From the NCBI GenBank assembly GCA_009782285.1, contig WRJK01000001.1:1-64000 (forward strand): a stretch of 64,000 bases of DNA. The letters are read 5' to 3'. Position numbers and translations under genes: made by a program. Shown here piece by piece: positions 48,517 through 56,612 of the stretch (position 1 is the first letter of the stretch; each line of letters opens with the position of its first letter). Under the pieces are notes generated by a model. The model was not told the DNA's origin. It did no database searches and saw nothing but the letters and a program-made list of their open reading frames with translations. Origin of the DNA: Clostridiales bacterium. Lineage in GTDB: Bacteria; Bacillota; Clostridia; Peptostreptococcales; Anaerovoracaceae.

Positions 48517-49281
48517 ATGTTGAAAAGACCGAACCAGCCAATCAAAAAGGATTTGTGGATGACAACGTACAGCGACATGACGACGCTGCTTTTATGCTTC
48601 TTCGTTTTGCTGTTCGCGGCTTCCACAGTCGACAACGCAAAATGGCAAATATTGGTAAGAAGCCTGAACCCGAACGCGTCAGTGGTGTCGCAGATCGTAA
48701 ACGAGATGTCAGAGGGCGAGTACACTGAAATGGTCGATACTGAAGGGGAAGCGCTGCTGACAGACGCTAAGTCTTTCGACCAGCTGTATTGGCAGATGAG
48801 GAGGTACGTGGAAGAAAACAGCATGGCTGCCGACGTGGAAGTGGCCGGCGGCGACGGGTACACGTTCATTACTTTCAAAAATAACATATTGTTTGACGGG
48901 GACAAGTACAATTTAAGGCCAGACGGAATGGCGGTGCTGGATTTCCTTTGCCGCGGGGTGTCGGAGATAGGCAGCGCCGTAAAGGAAATGAGGATACTGG
49001 GCCATACAAACCAAGCCGACCCAAACAACCCAAACGATGTGAGGGGCGACAGGTTCCTTGCCTCGAACAGGGCGGCAGAGGTGCTGGTGTACATTCAGGA
49101 AAAGAACATCATGGAACCCCAAAAACTGGTCAGCATAGGCTACGGGCAGTTTTACCCGGTAAGGCCCTTTGTGGAGGAAGAAGACAGGCTTCAAAACAGG
49201 AGGGTCGAGATACTGATAACCGAAGCGGATGCCGTAGACGTATCGCTTGAGCAGGTTTATGCGCAGATAAGCGCAGACTGA
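48517..49281 (+). CDS. motB: MotB stator subunit
   Basis: 254 residues. A plug/membrane region DLWMTTYSDMTTLLLCFFVL holds the ion-binding aspartate (in YSD), followed by a linker and an OmpA-like peptidoglycan-binding domain (about 125-245: LRPDGMAVLDFLC, ILGHTN, RFLASNRAAEVLVYI, GYGQFYPV, NRRVEILI). It anchors the stator in the wall. It ends 65 bases before fliM, where an internal promoter lies; fliL, often here, is absent. Confidence 0.95.
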   Translation: MLKRPNQPIKKDLWMTTYSDMTTLLLCFFVLLFAASTVDNAKWQILVRSLNPNASVVSQIVNEMSEGEYTEMVDTEGEALLTDAKSFDQLYWQMRRYVEENSMAADVEVAGGDGYTFITFKNNILFDGDKYNLRPDGMAVLDFLCRGVSEIGSAVKEMRILGHTNQADPNNPNDVRGDRFLASNRAAEVLVYIQEKNIMEPQKLVSIGYGQFYPVRPFVEEEDRLQNRRVEILITEADAVDVSLEQVYAQISAD

Positions 49282-49295
49282 CGATGAAAACACTT

Positions 49296-49323
49296 TTGAC
49301 TTAGGTCGATTAAAATATACAAT
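49296..49323 (+). promoter_or_regulatory. Internal sigma-A promoter before fliM
   Basis: TTGACT (49296-49301), 16-base spacer, TACAAT (49318-49323), five of six matches each, 24 bases before ATG 49347. It could drive fliM-fliY-fliOPQR-flhB independently of the main flagellar promoter. Confidence 0.6.
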
Positions 49324-49346
49324 TCGTAAGGAGACAATGCAGTAAT

Positions 49347-50414
49347 ATGGGTGACGTACTTACACAAAGCCAAATAGACGCCCTTTTAAATTCGGTGCAG
49401 CAAAGCGGGAATTTTGACGCCCCTGCCGACAAGGGCGGCGCTGCTGACGCAGGTGCGGGCGCAGGCGCCACGGCAATTGCTGCTGAACAGGACAAAGACA
49501 AGAAATACAGGAAATACAATTTTCACACTCCAAAGAAATTCACCAAGGACAGGCTGAAGCTGCTTAGGAGCGTCTATGAAAACTATGCCCGGCTGATATC
49601 ATCGCACTTGACGAGTTTTCTTAGGATTGGCTGTGAAATCGAGCTTTTTGAAATAGAGGAACAGCGGTATTACGAATTCAACAACGCGCTTGGTGAAGAA
49701 AGCCTCCTCGCTTTTATCAACGTGGACATTGAGGAAGACGGGGTCGAGGAAGACCCTGTACTGCTGGTCATGTCCAATTCCGTCATGTACACGATGCTTG
49801 ACAGGATGCTGGGGGGGACAGGGGAACCGGACGGGGAAAGCGACGGTACAGACCAAGGCGGCTATACGGATATAGAAGTGGCGGTTTACGAAACGGTTTT
49901 GGAGCATATCGCCCCCATCATGTCCGACGTGTGGCAGAATTATTTGGGCATTGCGTTCAAATTCCACAAACTGGAACCAAACCCAAACCTCATACAGGTC
50001 ATTTCAATTGACGAAATCGTGGTGATAATAACGTTCAACGTCGCGGTAAGAGACACGCAAGGGCAGATGAGCATTTGCCTGCCTGGAAGCATATTGGACA
50101 AAGTGTTCAAACATTTCGAACAGACCAGCATCGCGGGCAGCCGCAAGAAAGACAGCCAGACGAACAATGAAAAGCAGAACATCATCAAAGGTATTGAGAA
50201 TTCGGTTTTGGAGGTTAAGGCAGAATTTGACAAATCAAACATATTGCTTGAGGAACTGTACTCTATGAACGTGGGGGACGTTTTGAACTTGAACTTGCCG
50301 AAAGGCTCGGAAATCAACGTCAATATAGGAAACAAGCCATGGTTCAAGGGAAAACTGGGTATTTACAAGGACAATGTCGCTGTCCGGCTGACCGGGCTGC
50401 ACAATGAACAATGA
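49347..50414 (+). CDS. fliM: FliM motor switch protein
   Basis: 355 residues. The extreme N-terminus MGDVLTQSQIDALLNSVQQS is the CheY-P binding peptide; an Ala/Gly/Asp linker, the CheC-like middle domain (FTKDRLKLLRSVYENYARLI to about 250) and a C-terminal SpoA/FliN-like domain (LNVGDVLNLNLPKGSEI-type, VRLTGLHNEQ end) follow. It forms the C-ring with FliG and FliY. AAGGAGAC precedes the ATG at about 11 bases. Confidence 0.96.
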   Translation: MGDVLTQSQIDALLNSVQQSGNFDAPADKGGAADAGAGAGATAIAAEQDKDKKYRKYNFHTPKKFTKDRLKLLRSVYENYARLISSHLTSFLRIGCEIELFEIEEQRYYEFNNALGEESLLAFINVDIEEDGVEEDPVLLVMSNSVMYTMLDRMLGGTGEPDGESDGTDQGGYTDIEVAVYETVLEHIAPIMSDVWQNYLGIAFKFHKLEPNPNLIQVISIDEIVVIITFNVAVRDTQGQMSICLPGSILDKVFKHFEQTSIAGSRKKDSQTNNEKQNIIKGIENSVLEVKAEFDKSNILLEELYSMNVGDVLNLNLPKGSEINVNIGNKPWFKGKLGIYKDNVAVRLTGLHNEQ

Positions 50415-50439
50415 ATCAAGAACGCGGGAGGATAAGACG

Positions 50440-51561
50440 ATGAGCGAAGATTACAGCAAACTTTTCAGTACGATGGAGATAGACGCGATTGGCGAGATTT
50501 TAAACATAAGTTTAGGGTCTTCAGCCACGGCGGCATCGACTATGCTGGACAGGCGGATTGAAATAACGACGCCAAACGTAAAGGTTATGAGTTTTCGGGA
50601 ATTCGAGTTTTCTTCACTGGAACCTGCCATAGTCGTAGAGATTACGTATGTTGCCGGCTTGGAAGGGAACAATGTAATGATACTCAAACGCCATGATATA
50701 AAAATCATCTTGGAAATACTCATGGGGGCCGCTTACTCAGATGAAGAGTTCCAGCTTGACGAAATAGCCATCAGCGCAGTAAGCGAGCTGATGAACCAGA
50801 TGATGGGTGCATCGGCAACAGCGCTTTCCGAGTTCTTGGGGGAATCAATAAACATTTCCACCCCTCGCACGTTTGAAATACAAAACGCCGAAGAGTTCAA
50901 GGAAGCTTATTTCAATCAGACAGAACCTATCGTAGCGGTCATGTTCAACCTGACCATCGGGGATCAAGTAACAAGCGAATTCATGTCTGTCCTTACTATA
51001 CCTCTTGCCAAGGAGATCATAAAGTCATTTGGGCTGTCAGAGGACAGTTACGAGCCGGTAGAAGACACCGGGCACCACATTGAGCCTCAGACAGCGCCTG
51101 CCCCTGTACCGGTTGCGCATGAACCAGCTCCGGCGCCGGCACCGCCGCCTCCTCCAGCGCCGGCACCGGCACCGGCGCCTGTTTCCGCGCCGGCATATGC
51201 GCCGCCGCCGGAATATGCACAGCCGGCATACGCCCCGGCGCCAAAAGTGATAAACGTCGAGCCTCAGCGGACCGGCTACAAACCGGGCCGGGAGTTCACT
51301 GAAAGCGAGCCGGCAAACCTTGGCCTCATCATGTCGGTCCCCCTTCAGGTTTCGGTTGAAATTGGCAGGACAAAGAAACAGGTGAAAGAGATAATGGACT
51401 TCGCACAAGGGACATTGATCATACTGGACAAGCTGGCGGGGGACCAAGTGGACATTTACGTGAACGGGCAGAAGTTCGCCAAAGGCGACGTTGTCGTTAT
51501 TGACGATTCCTTTGGCGTCAAAATCACCGAAATCATGGAGTCAGTGGGGCCGCTGCTGTAA
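50440..51561 (+). CDS. fliY: FliY: CheC-like phosphatase fused to FliN switch domain
   Basis: 373 residues from ATG 50440, which has GGGAGGAT 8 bases upstream; the ATG at 50404 overlapping the fliM stop has no ribosome site. The N-terminal CheC-like half keeps both E-x2-N sites, E19/N22 and E116/N119, so it should dephosphorylate CheY-P at the motor. A Pro/Ala linker of about 55 residues (AP repeats) leads to a FliN/SpoA domain (about 290-373: VPLQVSVEIGRTKKQVKEIM, ILDKLAGDQVDIYVNGQKFA). It is a C-ring component and signal terminator. Confidence 0.95.
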   Translation: MSEDYSKLFSTMEIDAIGEILNISLGSSATAASTMLDRRIEITTPNVKVMSFREFEFSSLEPAIVVEITYVAGLEGNNVMILKRHDIKIILEILMGAAYSDEEFQLDEIAISAVSELMNQMMGASATALSEFLGESINISTPRTFEIQNAEEFKEAYFNQTEPIVAVMFNLTIGDQVTSEFMSVLTIPLAKEIIKSFGLSEDSYEPVEDTGHHIEPQTAPAPVPVAHEPAPAPAPPPPPAPAPAPAPVSAPAYAPPPEYAQPAYAPAPKVINVEPQRTGYKPGREFTESEPANLGLIMSVPLQVSVEIGRTKKQVKEIMDFAQGTLIILDKLAGDQVDIYVNGQKFAKGDVVVIDDSFGVKITEIMESVGPLL

Positions 51562-51574
51562 AGGAGAAGATATT

Positions 51575-51850
51575 TTGAACGGCATAATTCCTTTGATAGT
51601 GGCGCTTTTCGCAGTAGGGGTTGTTTTGTATCTGAGCTACCTGTTCAGTCGCTATCTTGCGGTGGGCGCAGCCAAAATCAGCAAATCCAAGTACATAAAG
51701 ATCATAGACAGGGTCGTCCTCGGACAGGATAGGCTGCTTTTGATTGCAATGATCGGAGACAAGCATTATTTAATAGGCTCATCGGCGCAATCCATTCAGA
51801 TTCTAACGGAAATCGAGGGCACAGACATGTTCGAGCATTCAAAGAGGTGA
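51575..51850 (+). CDS. fliO: FliO/FliZ flagellar export apparatus assembly protein
   Basis: 91 residues from TTG 51575 (AAGGAGAAG upstream); an upstream open frame only shadows fliY. One membrane segment (IIPLIVALFAVGVVLYLSYL), then the FliO cytoplasmic motif KYIKIIDRVVLGQDRLLLIA and YLIGSSAQSIQILTEI. FliO helps assemble FliP rings. Position between fliY and fliP agrees. Confidence 0.88.
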   Translation: MNGIIPLIVALFAVGVVLYLSYLFSRYLAVGAAKISKSKYIKIIDRVVLGQDRLLLIAMIGDKHYLIGSSAQSIQILTEIEGTDMFEHSKR

Positions 51851-51859
51851 TATTTTTTT

Positions 51860-52525
51860 ATGACTGACGCGCTTATTAACATTAACGGCGGAGACGTGAC
51901 GACCCTTGAAATCATTTTTTTGCTCACGATGATTTCGCTCATTCCATCCCTGCTTATAATGGTGACTTCCTTCACTAGGATAATCATCGTCCTTTCCATT
52001 TTCAGGAACGCCCTTGGCCTGCAGCAGACGCCGCCAAACATGGTGCTCATCAGCATCGCGATATTCCTTTCGATACTCATAATGGGACCTGTCATCGACG
52101 ACATAAACCAGGATGCGTACCAGCCCTACAGGGATCAGCTGATTTCTCAGGAAGAGGCCCTTGCAGCTGCAGCTGTCCCCGTCAAGGAATTCATGCTGAA
52201 GCAGACGAAGCCGGATTCGCTGAACTTGTTTTTGGAATTCGCGGAAGTGGCGCCTCCGGAAACGCAAGAAGAGCTGATCAACCTGCCGCTTCGGATAGTG
52301 ATCCCTTCGTTCATGGCAAGCGAGCTTGCCCGCGCTTTCATTATGGGCTTTTTGCTGTACATACCATTTCTGGTCATAGACGTGATTGTGGCCAGTACGC
52401 TCATGTCCATGGGCATGATTATGCTGCCGCCCGTTATGATTTCACTGCCGTTCAAGGTGCTTTTGTTCGTTGTGGTGAACGGGTGGGACCTGCTGTTCAT
52501 GACAATAGTGAAGAGCTTCAACTGA
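51860..52525 (+). CDS. fliP: FliP flagellar export gate protein
   Basis: 221 residues, a compact FliP without the N-terminal signal extension. Motifs: FLLTMISLIPSLLIMVTSFT, RIIIVLSIFRNALGLQQTPP, IVIPSFMASELARAFIMGFL and VASTLMSMGMIMLPPVMISL. Five FliP with FliQ and FliR make the export gate in the membrane. The gene starts 9 bases after the fliO stop. Confidence 0.96.
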   Translation: MTDALININGGDVTTLEIIFLLTMISLIPSLLIMVTSFTRIIIVLSIFRNALGLQQTPPNMVLISIAIFLSILIMGPVIDDINQDAYQPYRDQLISQEEALAAAAVPVKEFMLKQTKPDSLNLFLEFAEVAPPETQEELINLPLRIVIPSFMASELARAFIMGFLLYIPFLVIDVIVASTLMSMGMIMLPPVMISLPFKVLLFVVVNGWDLLFMTIVKSFN

Positions 52526-52541
52526 AAGGGGCTGATCTGCC

Positions 52542-52802
52542 ATGATGTCAACAGAAACCCTTGAGATAATGGGCCAAGCTATTTCAATAGCGATAAGGCT
52601 TGCAGCCCCGCTGCTCCTTGTCAGCATGGCGGTAGGGTTATTGATTGCAATACTGCAGGCAGCAACGCAGATACACGAGCAGACGATCACCTTTGTGCCA
52701 AAGCTGCTGCTGATAGGCCTGATACTGCTTGCGGCAGGCCCCTGGATGCTCAACACGCTTATGGATTTCCTCGTCAGGATTTTCGACGTTATGATAAGGT
52801 AG
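52542..52802 (+). CDS. fliQ: FliQ flagellar export gate protein
   Basis: 86 residues with two membrane helices: LAAPLLLVSMAVGLLIAILQ, the conserved AATQIHEQTITFVPKLL loop, and ILLAAGPWMLNTLMDFLV. ATG 52542 is followed by a second ATG codon at 52545; either could initiate. Standard order after fliP. Confidence 0.95.
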   Translation: MMSTETLEIMGQAISIAIRLAAPLLLVSMAVGLLIAILQAATQIHEQTITFVPKLLLIGLILLAAGPWMLNTLMDFLVRIFDVMIR

Positions 52803-52809
52803 GCGCAAA

Positions 52810-53583
52810 ATGCTGGACGTGACCCAGATGACCGGGCTGGCGTGCGTATTCATGCGGATGACCGGCTGCATACTGTTCAATCCGATATTCGGCAGGCGGA
52901 ACTTCCCCGTCATGTTCCAGATCGGAGTCACGCTGGCGCTGACTGTGATGGTTTTCACGTATTCTGAATTGGCAGTCGACCTCAGCGGCTCTACATTTGC
53001 TGAAACCTTCGTAATCTTGATAAAAGAGCTTTTCGTCGGGTTTGCCATGGGGACCGTAGTGTCGCTTTTCGTATACGTGGTCCTGCTTGGAGGGGAATTC
53101 ATCGACTTGCAGATGGGCCTTTCCATGTCGAGGCTGTACGACCCCCAGAGCGGCGTGCAGATGTCCGTCAACGCAACGTTCTTCAACCTGATGTTCGTGT
53201 TCATGTTTTTTGGGCTGAACGGCCATCTGACACTGATACACATGTTCATCAACTCAGCGGAGTTGATCCCATACGGGCAGATAGTGTTTTCAAACCCGGC
53301 ATTGTCCGTGAAAATTTTGGACGTTTTCTGCCAGTGCACAATCATGGGCATAAAGATGGCGATGCCCATCCTAGGCATGGAGTTCCTGCTCGAAATGGGG
53401 GTGGGGATACTGATGAAGACCATCCCTCAGATCAACGTCTTCGTCATCAACCTTCAGGTAAAGATTTTGACGGGGCTCGTTATGCTGGCTGCGATTTTCA
53501 CACCGCTGAGCAATTACATAGAGCAAGTGATAGGCGGTTTGTTCAAGACCATGGGGGAGGTAATGGTACTGATAGGCGGATAA
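52810..53583 (+). CDS. fliR: FliR flagellar export gate protein
   Basis: 257 residues, polytopic, with FliR signatures VFMRMTGCILFNPIFGRRNF, VILIKELFVGFAMGTVVSLF, GGEFIDLQMGLSMSRLYDPQ and LNGHLTLIHMFINS. It completes the FliPQR gate. It starts 7 bases after fliQ; flhB follows after a 36-base gap. Confidence 0.95.
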   Translation: MLDVTQMTGLACVFMRMTGCILFNPIFGRRNFPVMFQIGVTLALTVMVFTYSELAVDLSGSTFAETFVILIKELFVGFAMGTVVSLFVYVVLLGGEFIDLQMGLSMSRLYDPQSGVQMSVNATFFNLMFVFMFFGLNGHLTLIHMFINSAELIPYGQIVFSNPALSVKILDVFCQCTIMGIKMAMPILGMEFLLEMGVGILMKTIPQINVFVINLQVKILTGLVMLAAIFTPLSNYIEQVIGGLFKTMGEVMVLIGG

Positions 53584-53619
53584 GGCTGGCGTTTACGGCA
53601 GCTGAAGGGGGGGAGAAAT

Positions 53620-54690
53620 TTGGCAGACGGCGGAACCGGAGAAAAAACCGAAAAAGCAACCCCTAAAAAGAGAAAAGACGAACGGAAGAAGGGCAACGTG
53701 TTCTCCAGCAGGGACATAGTAACAGTTGCTTCGATTTTGGTGATGTTTTTTGCCATAAGGCTGTGGTTCCCGACTATGCGCGAACACATGGACTCCTTCC
53801 TTAGAAGGTTCATCGACTACGCAGCGACGAAAGACAGCCTTTCTGTCACGCTGGTCAGCGACTTTTACATCGAGGCAGCCATCACGGTGTGTGTGGTGGC
53901 GCTTCCGCTGCTTTTTTTGTCGCTTCTCGTGAGCGTTGTCGCAACCGGCGCCCAAACGAAATTCCTGTTTGCCCAAGAAGCCCTCAAACCCAAGTTCAGC
54001 AGGATAAACCCGGTCGAGGGCTTTAAGCGCATGTTTTCGCTAAGGAGCTTCGTCGAATTGATTAAAGGGCTGCTGAAGATAGTCATCTTGGTTGTCATAG
54101 TCTACAGGTTTTTGGTAGGCAGGGCCATGCCCCTTGCGAAAACTTTGTTTATGAATCTCGAACAATCGACGACATATATATTAAGCTCAGTCATAACCCT
54201 AGTGGTGCAGATATGCATCGTCTTTGTGTGCGTGGCCGCCCTTGACTTTGTTTATCAGCGCTGGGACTACGAGCGCAGGATCAAGATGTCCAAGCACGAA
54301 GTGAAAGAGGAGTACAAGCAGCTTGAGGGCGATCCGCAGGTGAAACGCAGGATAAGGGACGTGCAGATGAAATTCGCCATGTCGCGTATGATGCAAGCTG
54401 TCCCCACCGCCGACGTGGTCATTAAAAACCCGACACACTATGCGGTCGCCTTGAAGTATGACATGGAACAGGACATGGCGCCGGTCCTCGTGGCAAAGGG
54501 ACAGGACGAAATGGCGCTGATGATAATAAAAGTTGCAGAGGAGCACAATGTATTCATAACTGAGAACAAGCCCCTTGCTCAGGCGCTCTATGCTTCAATT
54601 GACTTGAACAGAGAGATCAGCGCTGAATTTTACGACACGGTGGCAGAAATACTGGCGCTCCTCTACAGGATGAACAACAGGAAAATGTAG
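53620..54690 (+). CDS. flhB: FlhB export specificity switch protein
   Basis: 356 residues from TTG 53620 (AGGGGGGGAG upstream). N-terminal GEKTEKATPKKRKDERKKGN, four membrane segments, then the cytoplasmic domain with the self-cleaving NPTH in VVIKNPTHYAVALKYD and the C-terminal AQALYASIDLNREISAEFYD. FlhB cleaves at Asn-Pro and switches export from hook to filament proteins on a signal from FliK. flhA is not in this window. Confidence 0.97.
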   Translation: MADGGTGEKTEKATPKKRKDERKKGNVFSSRDIVTVASILVMFFAIRLWFPTMREHMDSFLRRFIDYAATKDSLSVTLVSDFYIEAAITVCVVALPLLFLSLLVSVVATGAQTKFLFAQEALKPKFSRINPVEGFKRMFSLRSFVELIKGLLKIVILVVIVYRFLVGRAMPLAKTLFMNLEQSTTYILSSVITLVVQICIVFVCVAALDFVYQRWDYERRIKMSKHEVKEEYKQLEGDPQVKRRIRDVQMKFAMSRMMQAVPTADVVIKNPTHYAVALKYDMEQDMAPVLVAKGQDEMALMIIKVAEEHNVFITENKPLAQALYASIDLNREISAEFYDTVAEILALLYRMNNRKM

Positions 54691-54729
54691 AAGCAGGCCG
54701 CAGTACGCCGGCCTTGGAAGGAATGCTTT

Positions 54730-56145
54730 ATGGCAAACGTTTTAAATGTGACGCAGCCCGCAACGGGGCAGGAAAACGTGAACAGGATAAGGCCCCAGTC
54801 GGCAGGCGAGCCCCTGAGCCAAGTCCACCAGGTTGTCGACCCCACGCGGGTGATAAAGGCGCAGGATCAGACCGTATACCAAGACAGGCAGACGAACCAG
54901 TACCAGCCAAACATGGATTCGAACTTCGACAAATTCCTGTCGGCGCTTAGAAACACCCCCACGCTGACGCAAACATATACCGAGCTGTTTTTTTCTAAGA
55001 TGGGCAACCTTGTCAATTCGGGCATTGGGGAAAATTTCACCCGTGAGATTTCCAAATTCATGGAACTGATCAAAATGAGCGACACCCAGCTCCTCGAAAT
55101 GCTCCAAGGCCAGCAGGGCCAGAACCTGAAGTTCTCAGGGCAGTTCTTTGACGCGCTCAGGGAGCTGGTCAATTCCAACGTGTCATACGACCTAAAAGTG
55201 GCAATCCTAGACTTCCTGCGGAAATACGACAGCCTGACGTCCAGCGGACACATCCATAAGAACATCATGGCAAATTTGAGAAACATCTCATCCAGCCTGC
55301 CTGCCCAAGCGGCAGAGAAGCTCACCGCTATGATGGAAAAGCTGTCTTCAAGGGAAACGATGGGGAACAACCCGCAGAACCTTGGAGTGCTCAAGAACGA
55401 AGTCATGCCTTTTCTTGCAAAGTACGTCGCCACCACAAAGGACTTGGGCACGGTAAGGAACCTCATCGCGGCTCTGACGCTGAACATTGCAAGGTACGAG
55501 GCGGGAACGAAGGAGTCCTACATGCAGGCGCTGCGGGAGCTTGCTTCATACAGCGAGCTCGGCAAAGCCATGAAAGGCGTCAGTGTGGACGAGATGGCGC
55601 TGCGCCTTGCCAGGGCGGGTCAAAACGAGGGCAACAGCCTAGTCGACAAGCTGATAACTATCATCACAAAGGGGATGAGCGGAGACGCAGGGCTCCAGAG
55701 CAAGGCTGTGTTCCAGAACATGGTGTCCTCAATACTTATCAACGAGAGCGTGTACATGCCGCTGCTGCATTTCATGCTGCCCGCATACGTGAACGGGGGG
55801 ATGTTCTTTTCGGAGCTATGGGTCGACCCAAACGCTGAAAAAATGGCGGATGGCGAGGAAGAAGGCAGAGCGGTGAAACTGCTGGTGAAATTTGATATAA
55901 GGGACGTCGGGTTCTTTGAGACCGTCATACTGGCGCAGAACAAGAAAGTTGACATGGAGCTGTACTACCCGGAAAGATACATGGATCGCGAAATCGATAT
56001 GAAAGACGCCATGGTAGGGATTGTGGCAAAAAGCGGCATGACTTTCAGGTCGCTGTTCCTTGCCAAGGTTGAGACACCCAAGATCATATCGGAAGTGTTC
56101 CCCAAAATCTACGAAAGGAGGAACGCTGTCAATGTCATCGTCTAA
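54730..56145 (+). CDS. Uncharacterised flagellar-operon protein (YlqG/FliK-like position)
   Basis: 471 residues, no signal peptide or membrane segment. Residues 1-65 are polar and Gln-rich (TVYQDRQTNQYQPNMDSNF), 70-330 are alpha-helical, and 335-471 look alpha/beta (MFFSELWVDPNA, RAVKLLVKFDIRDVGFFETV, DMELYYPE, FRSLFLAKVE), resembling the way FliK-type C-terminal domains alternate strands. It sits between flhB and a small FlhB-C-terminal homologue, as the Bacillus YlqG-YlqH pair does. I do not recognise a defined family with certainty; a secreted or cytoplasmic partner of the FlhB-like protein is an inference. GGAAGGAA precedes ATG 54730. Confidence 0.7.
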   Translation: MANVLNVTQPATGQENVNRIRPQSAGEPLSQVHQVVDPTRVIKAQDQTVYQDRQTNQYQPNMDSNFDKFLSALRNTPTLTQTYTELFFSKMGNLVNSGIGENFTREISKFMELIKMSDTQLLEMLQGQQGQNLKFSGQFFDALRELVNSNVSYDLKVAILDFLRKYDSLTSSGHIHKNIMANLRNISSSLPAQAAEKLTAMMEKLSSRETMGNNPQNLGVLKNEVMPFLAKYVATTKDLGTVRNLIAALTLNIARYEAGTKESYMQALRELASYSELGKAMKGVSVDEMALRLARAGQNEGNSLVDKLITIITKGMSGDAGLQSKAVFQNMVSSILINESVYMPLLHFMLPAYVNGGMFFSELWVDPNAEKMADGEEEGRAVKLLVKFDIRDVGFFETVILAQNKKVDMELYYPERYMDREIDMKDAMVGIVAKSGMTFRSLFLAKVETPKIISEVFPKIYERRNAVNVIV

Positions 56146-56404
56146 ACACAAAAACAAAAGGACAGCAGTCGCACTCAAATACGACGAGCATAGCAACATC
56201 GCTCCCGTGGTCGTGGCGTCCGGTGCCGGCTACATGGCAGAGAAAATCATCGAAGTAGCGGCTGAAAACAACGTTCCAGTGTTTGAAGACAGCTCCCTCT
56301 CCACAATCCTGTCGCAGCTCGACCTCGGTGCCGAAGTGCCAAACGAGCTGTACCAAGTAGTAGTGGACATCTACGTGTATTTTTTAAACTACCTGCGGAA
56401 ATAA
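56132..56404 (+). CDS. FlhB C-terminal-domain homologue (YlqH/FhlB-like)
   Basis: 90 residues from ATG 56132 (AGGAGG 10 bases upstream, inside the preceding gene). The body matches the cytoplasmic half of FlhB downstream of the cleavage point: TAVALKYDEHSNIAPVVVAS, AEKIIEVAAENNVPVFEDSS, LDLGAEVPNELYQVVVDIY. The NPTH cleavage motif is missing, so it mimics the processed FlhB-CC fragment. Such stand-alone proteins can partly replace FlhB-CC. Overlaps its upstream partner by 14 bases. Confidence 0.9.
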   Translation: MSSSKHKNKRTAVALKYDEHSNIAPVVVASGAGYMAEKIIEVAAENNVPVFEDSSLSTILSQLDLGAEVPNELYQVVVDIYVYFLNYLRK

Positions 56405-56414
56405 ACTCGGGCGT

Positions 56415-56439
56415 ATCGCGACAATTTGCTTGTCGCGAT
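56415..56439 (+). terminator. Hairpin at the end of the flagellar operon
   Basis: ATCGCGACAA / TTGTCGCGAT, a perfect 10-bp stem with TTTGC loop, 10 bases after the last stop. It lacks a T-run, so termination would be weak or rho-assisted. Confidence 0.5.
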
Positions 56440-56488
56440 GTCGGGATTATCTTGACAAAAAAGGTTGACATTGCCCTTGAATTGCCCC

Positions 56489-56517
56489 TTGAATTCCTTC
56501 CTTTTTTGTGAAATAAT
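56489..56517 (+). promoter_or_regulatory. Promoter of the SLH/Big_2 gene
   Basis: TTGAAT (56489-56494), 17-base spacer, AATAAT (56512-56517) with TG at 56509-56510 (extended -10). Leader of about 90 bases. The 56405-56609 gap otherwise holds the upstream hairpin and two TTGACA hexamers at 56453-56458 and 56465-56470 lacking a good -10 at the right distance. Confidence 0.5.
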
Positions 56518-56612
56518 ATACCCAAGCCGGGGCATTACATCTTCTGCAGCAACTATTTGGTGCCTTAACGGCGATTATTTGTAAAGATAGTATTAAAAAG
56601 GAGACAATTGTG

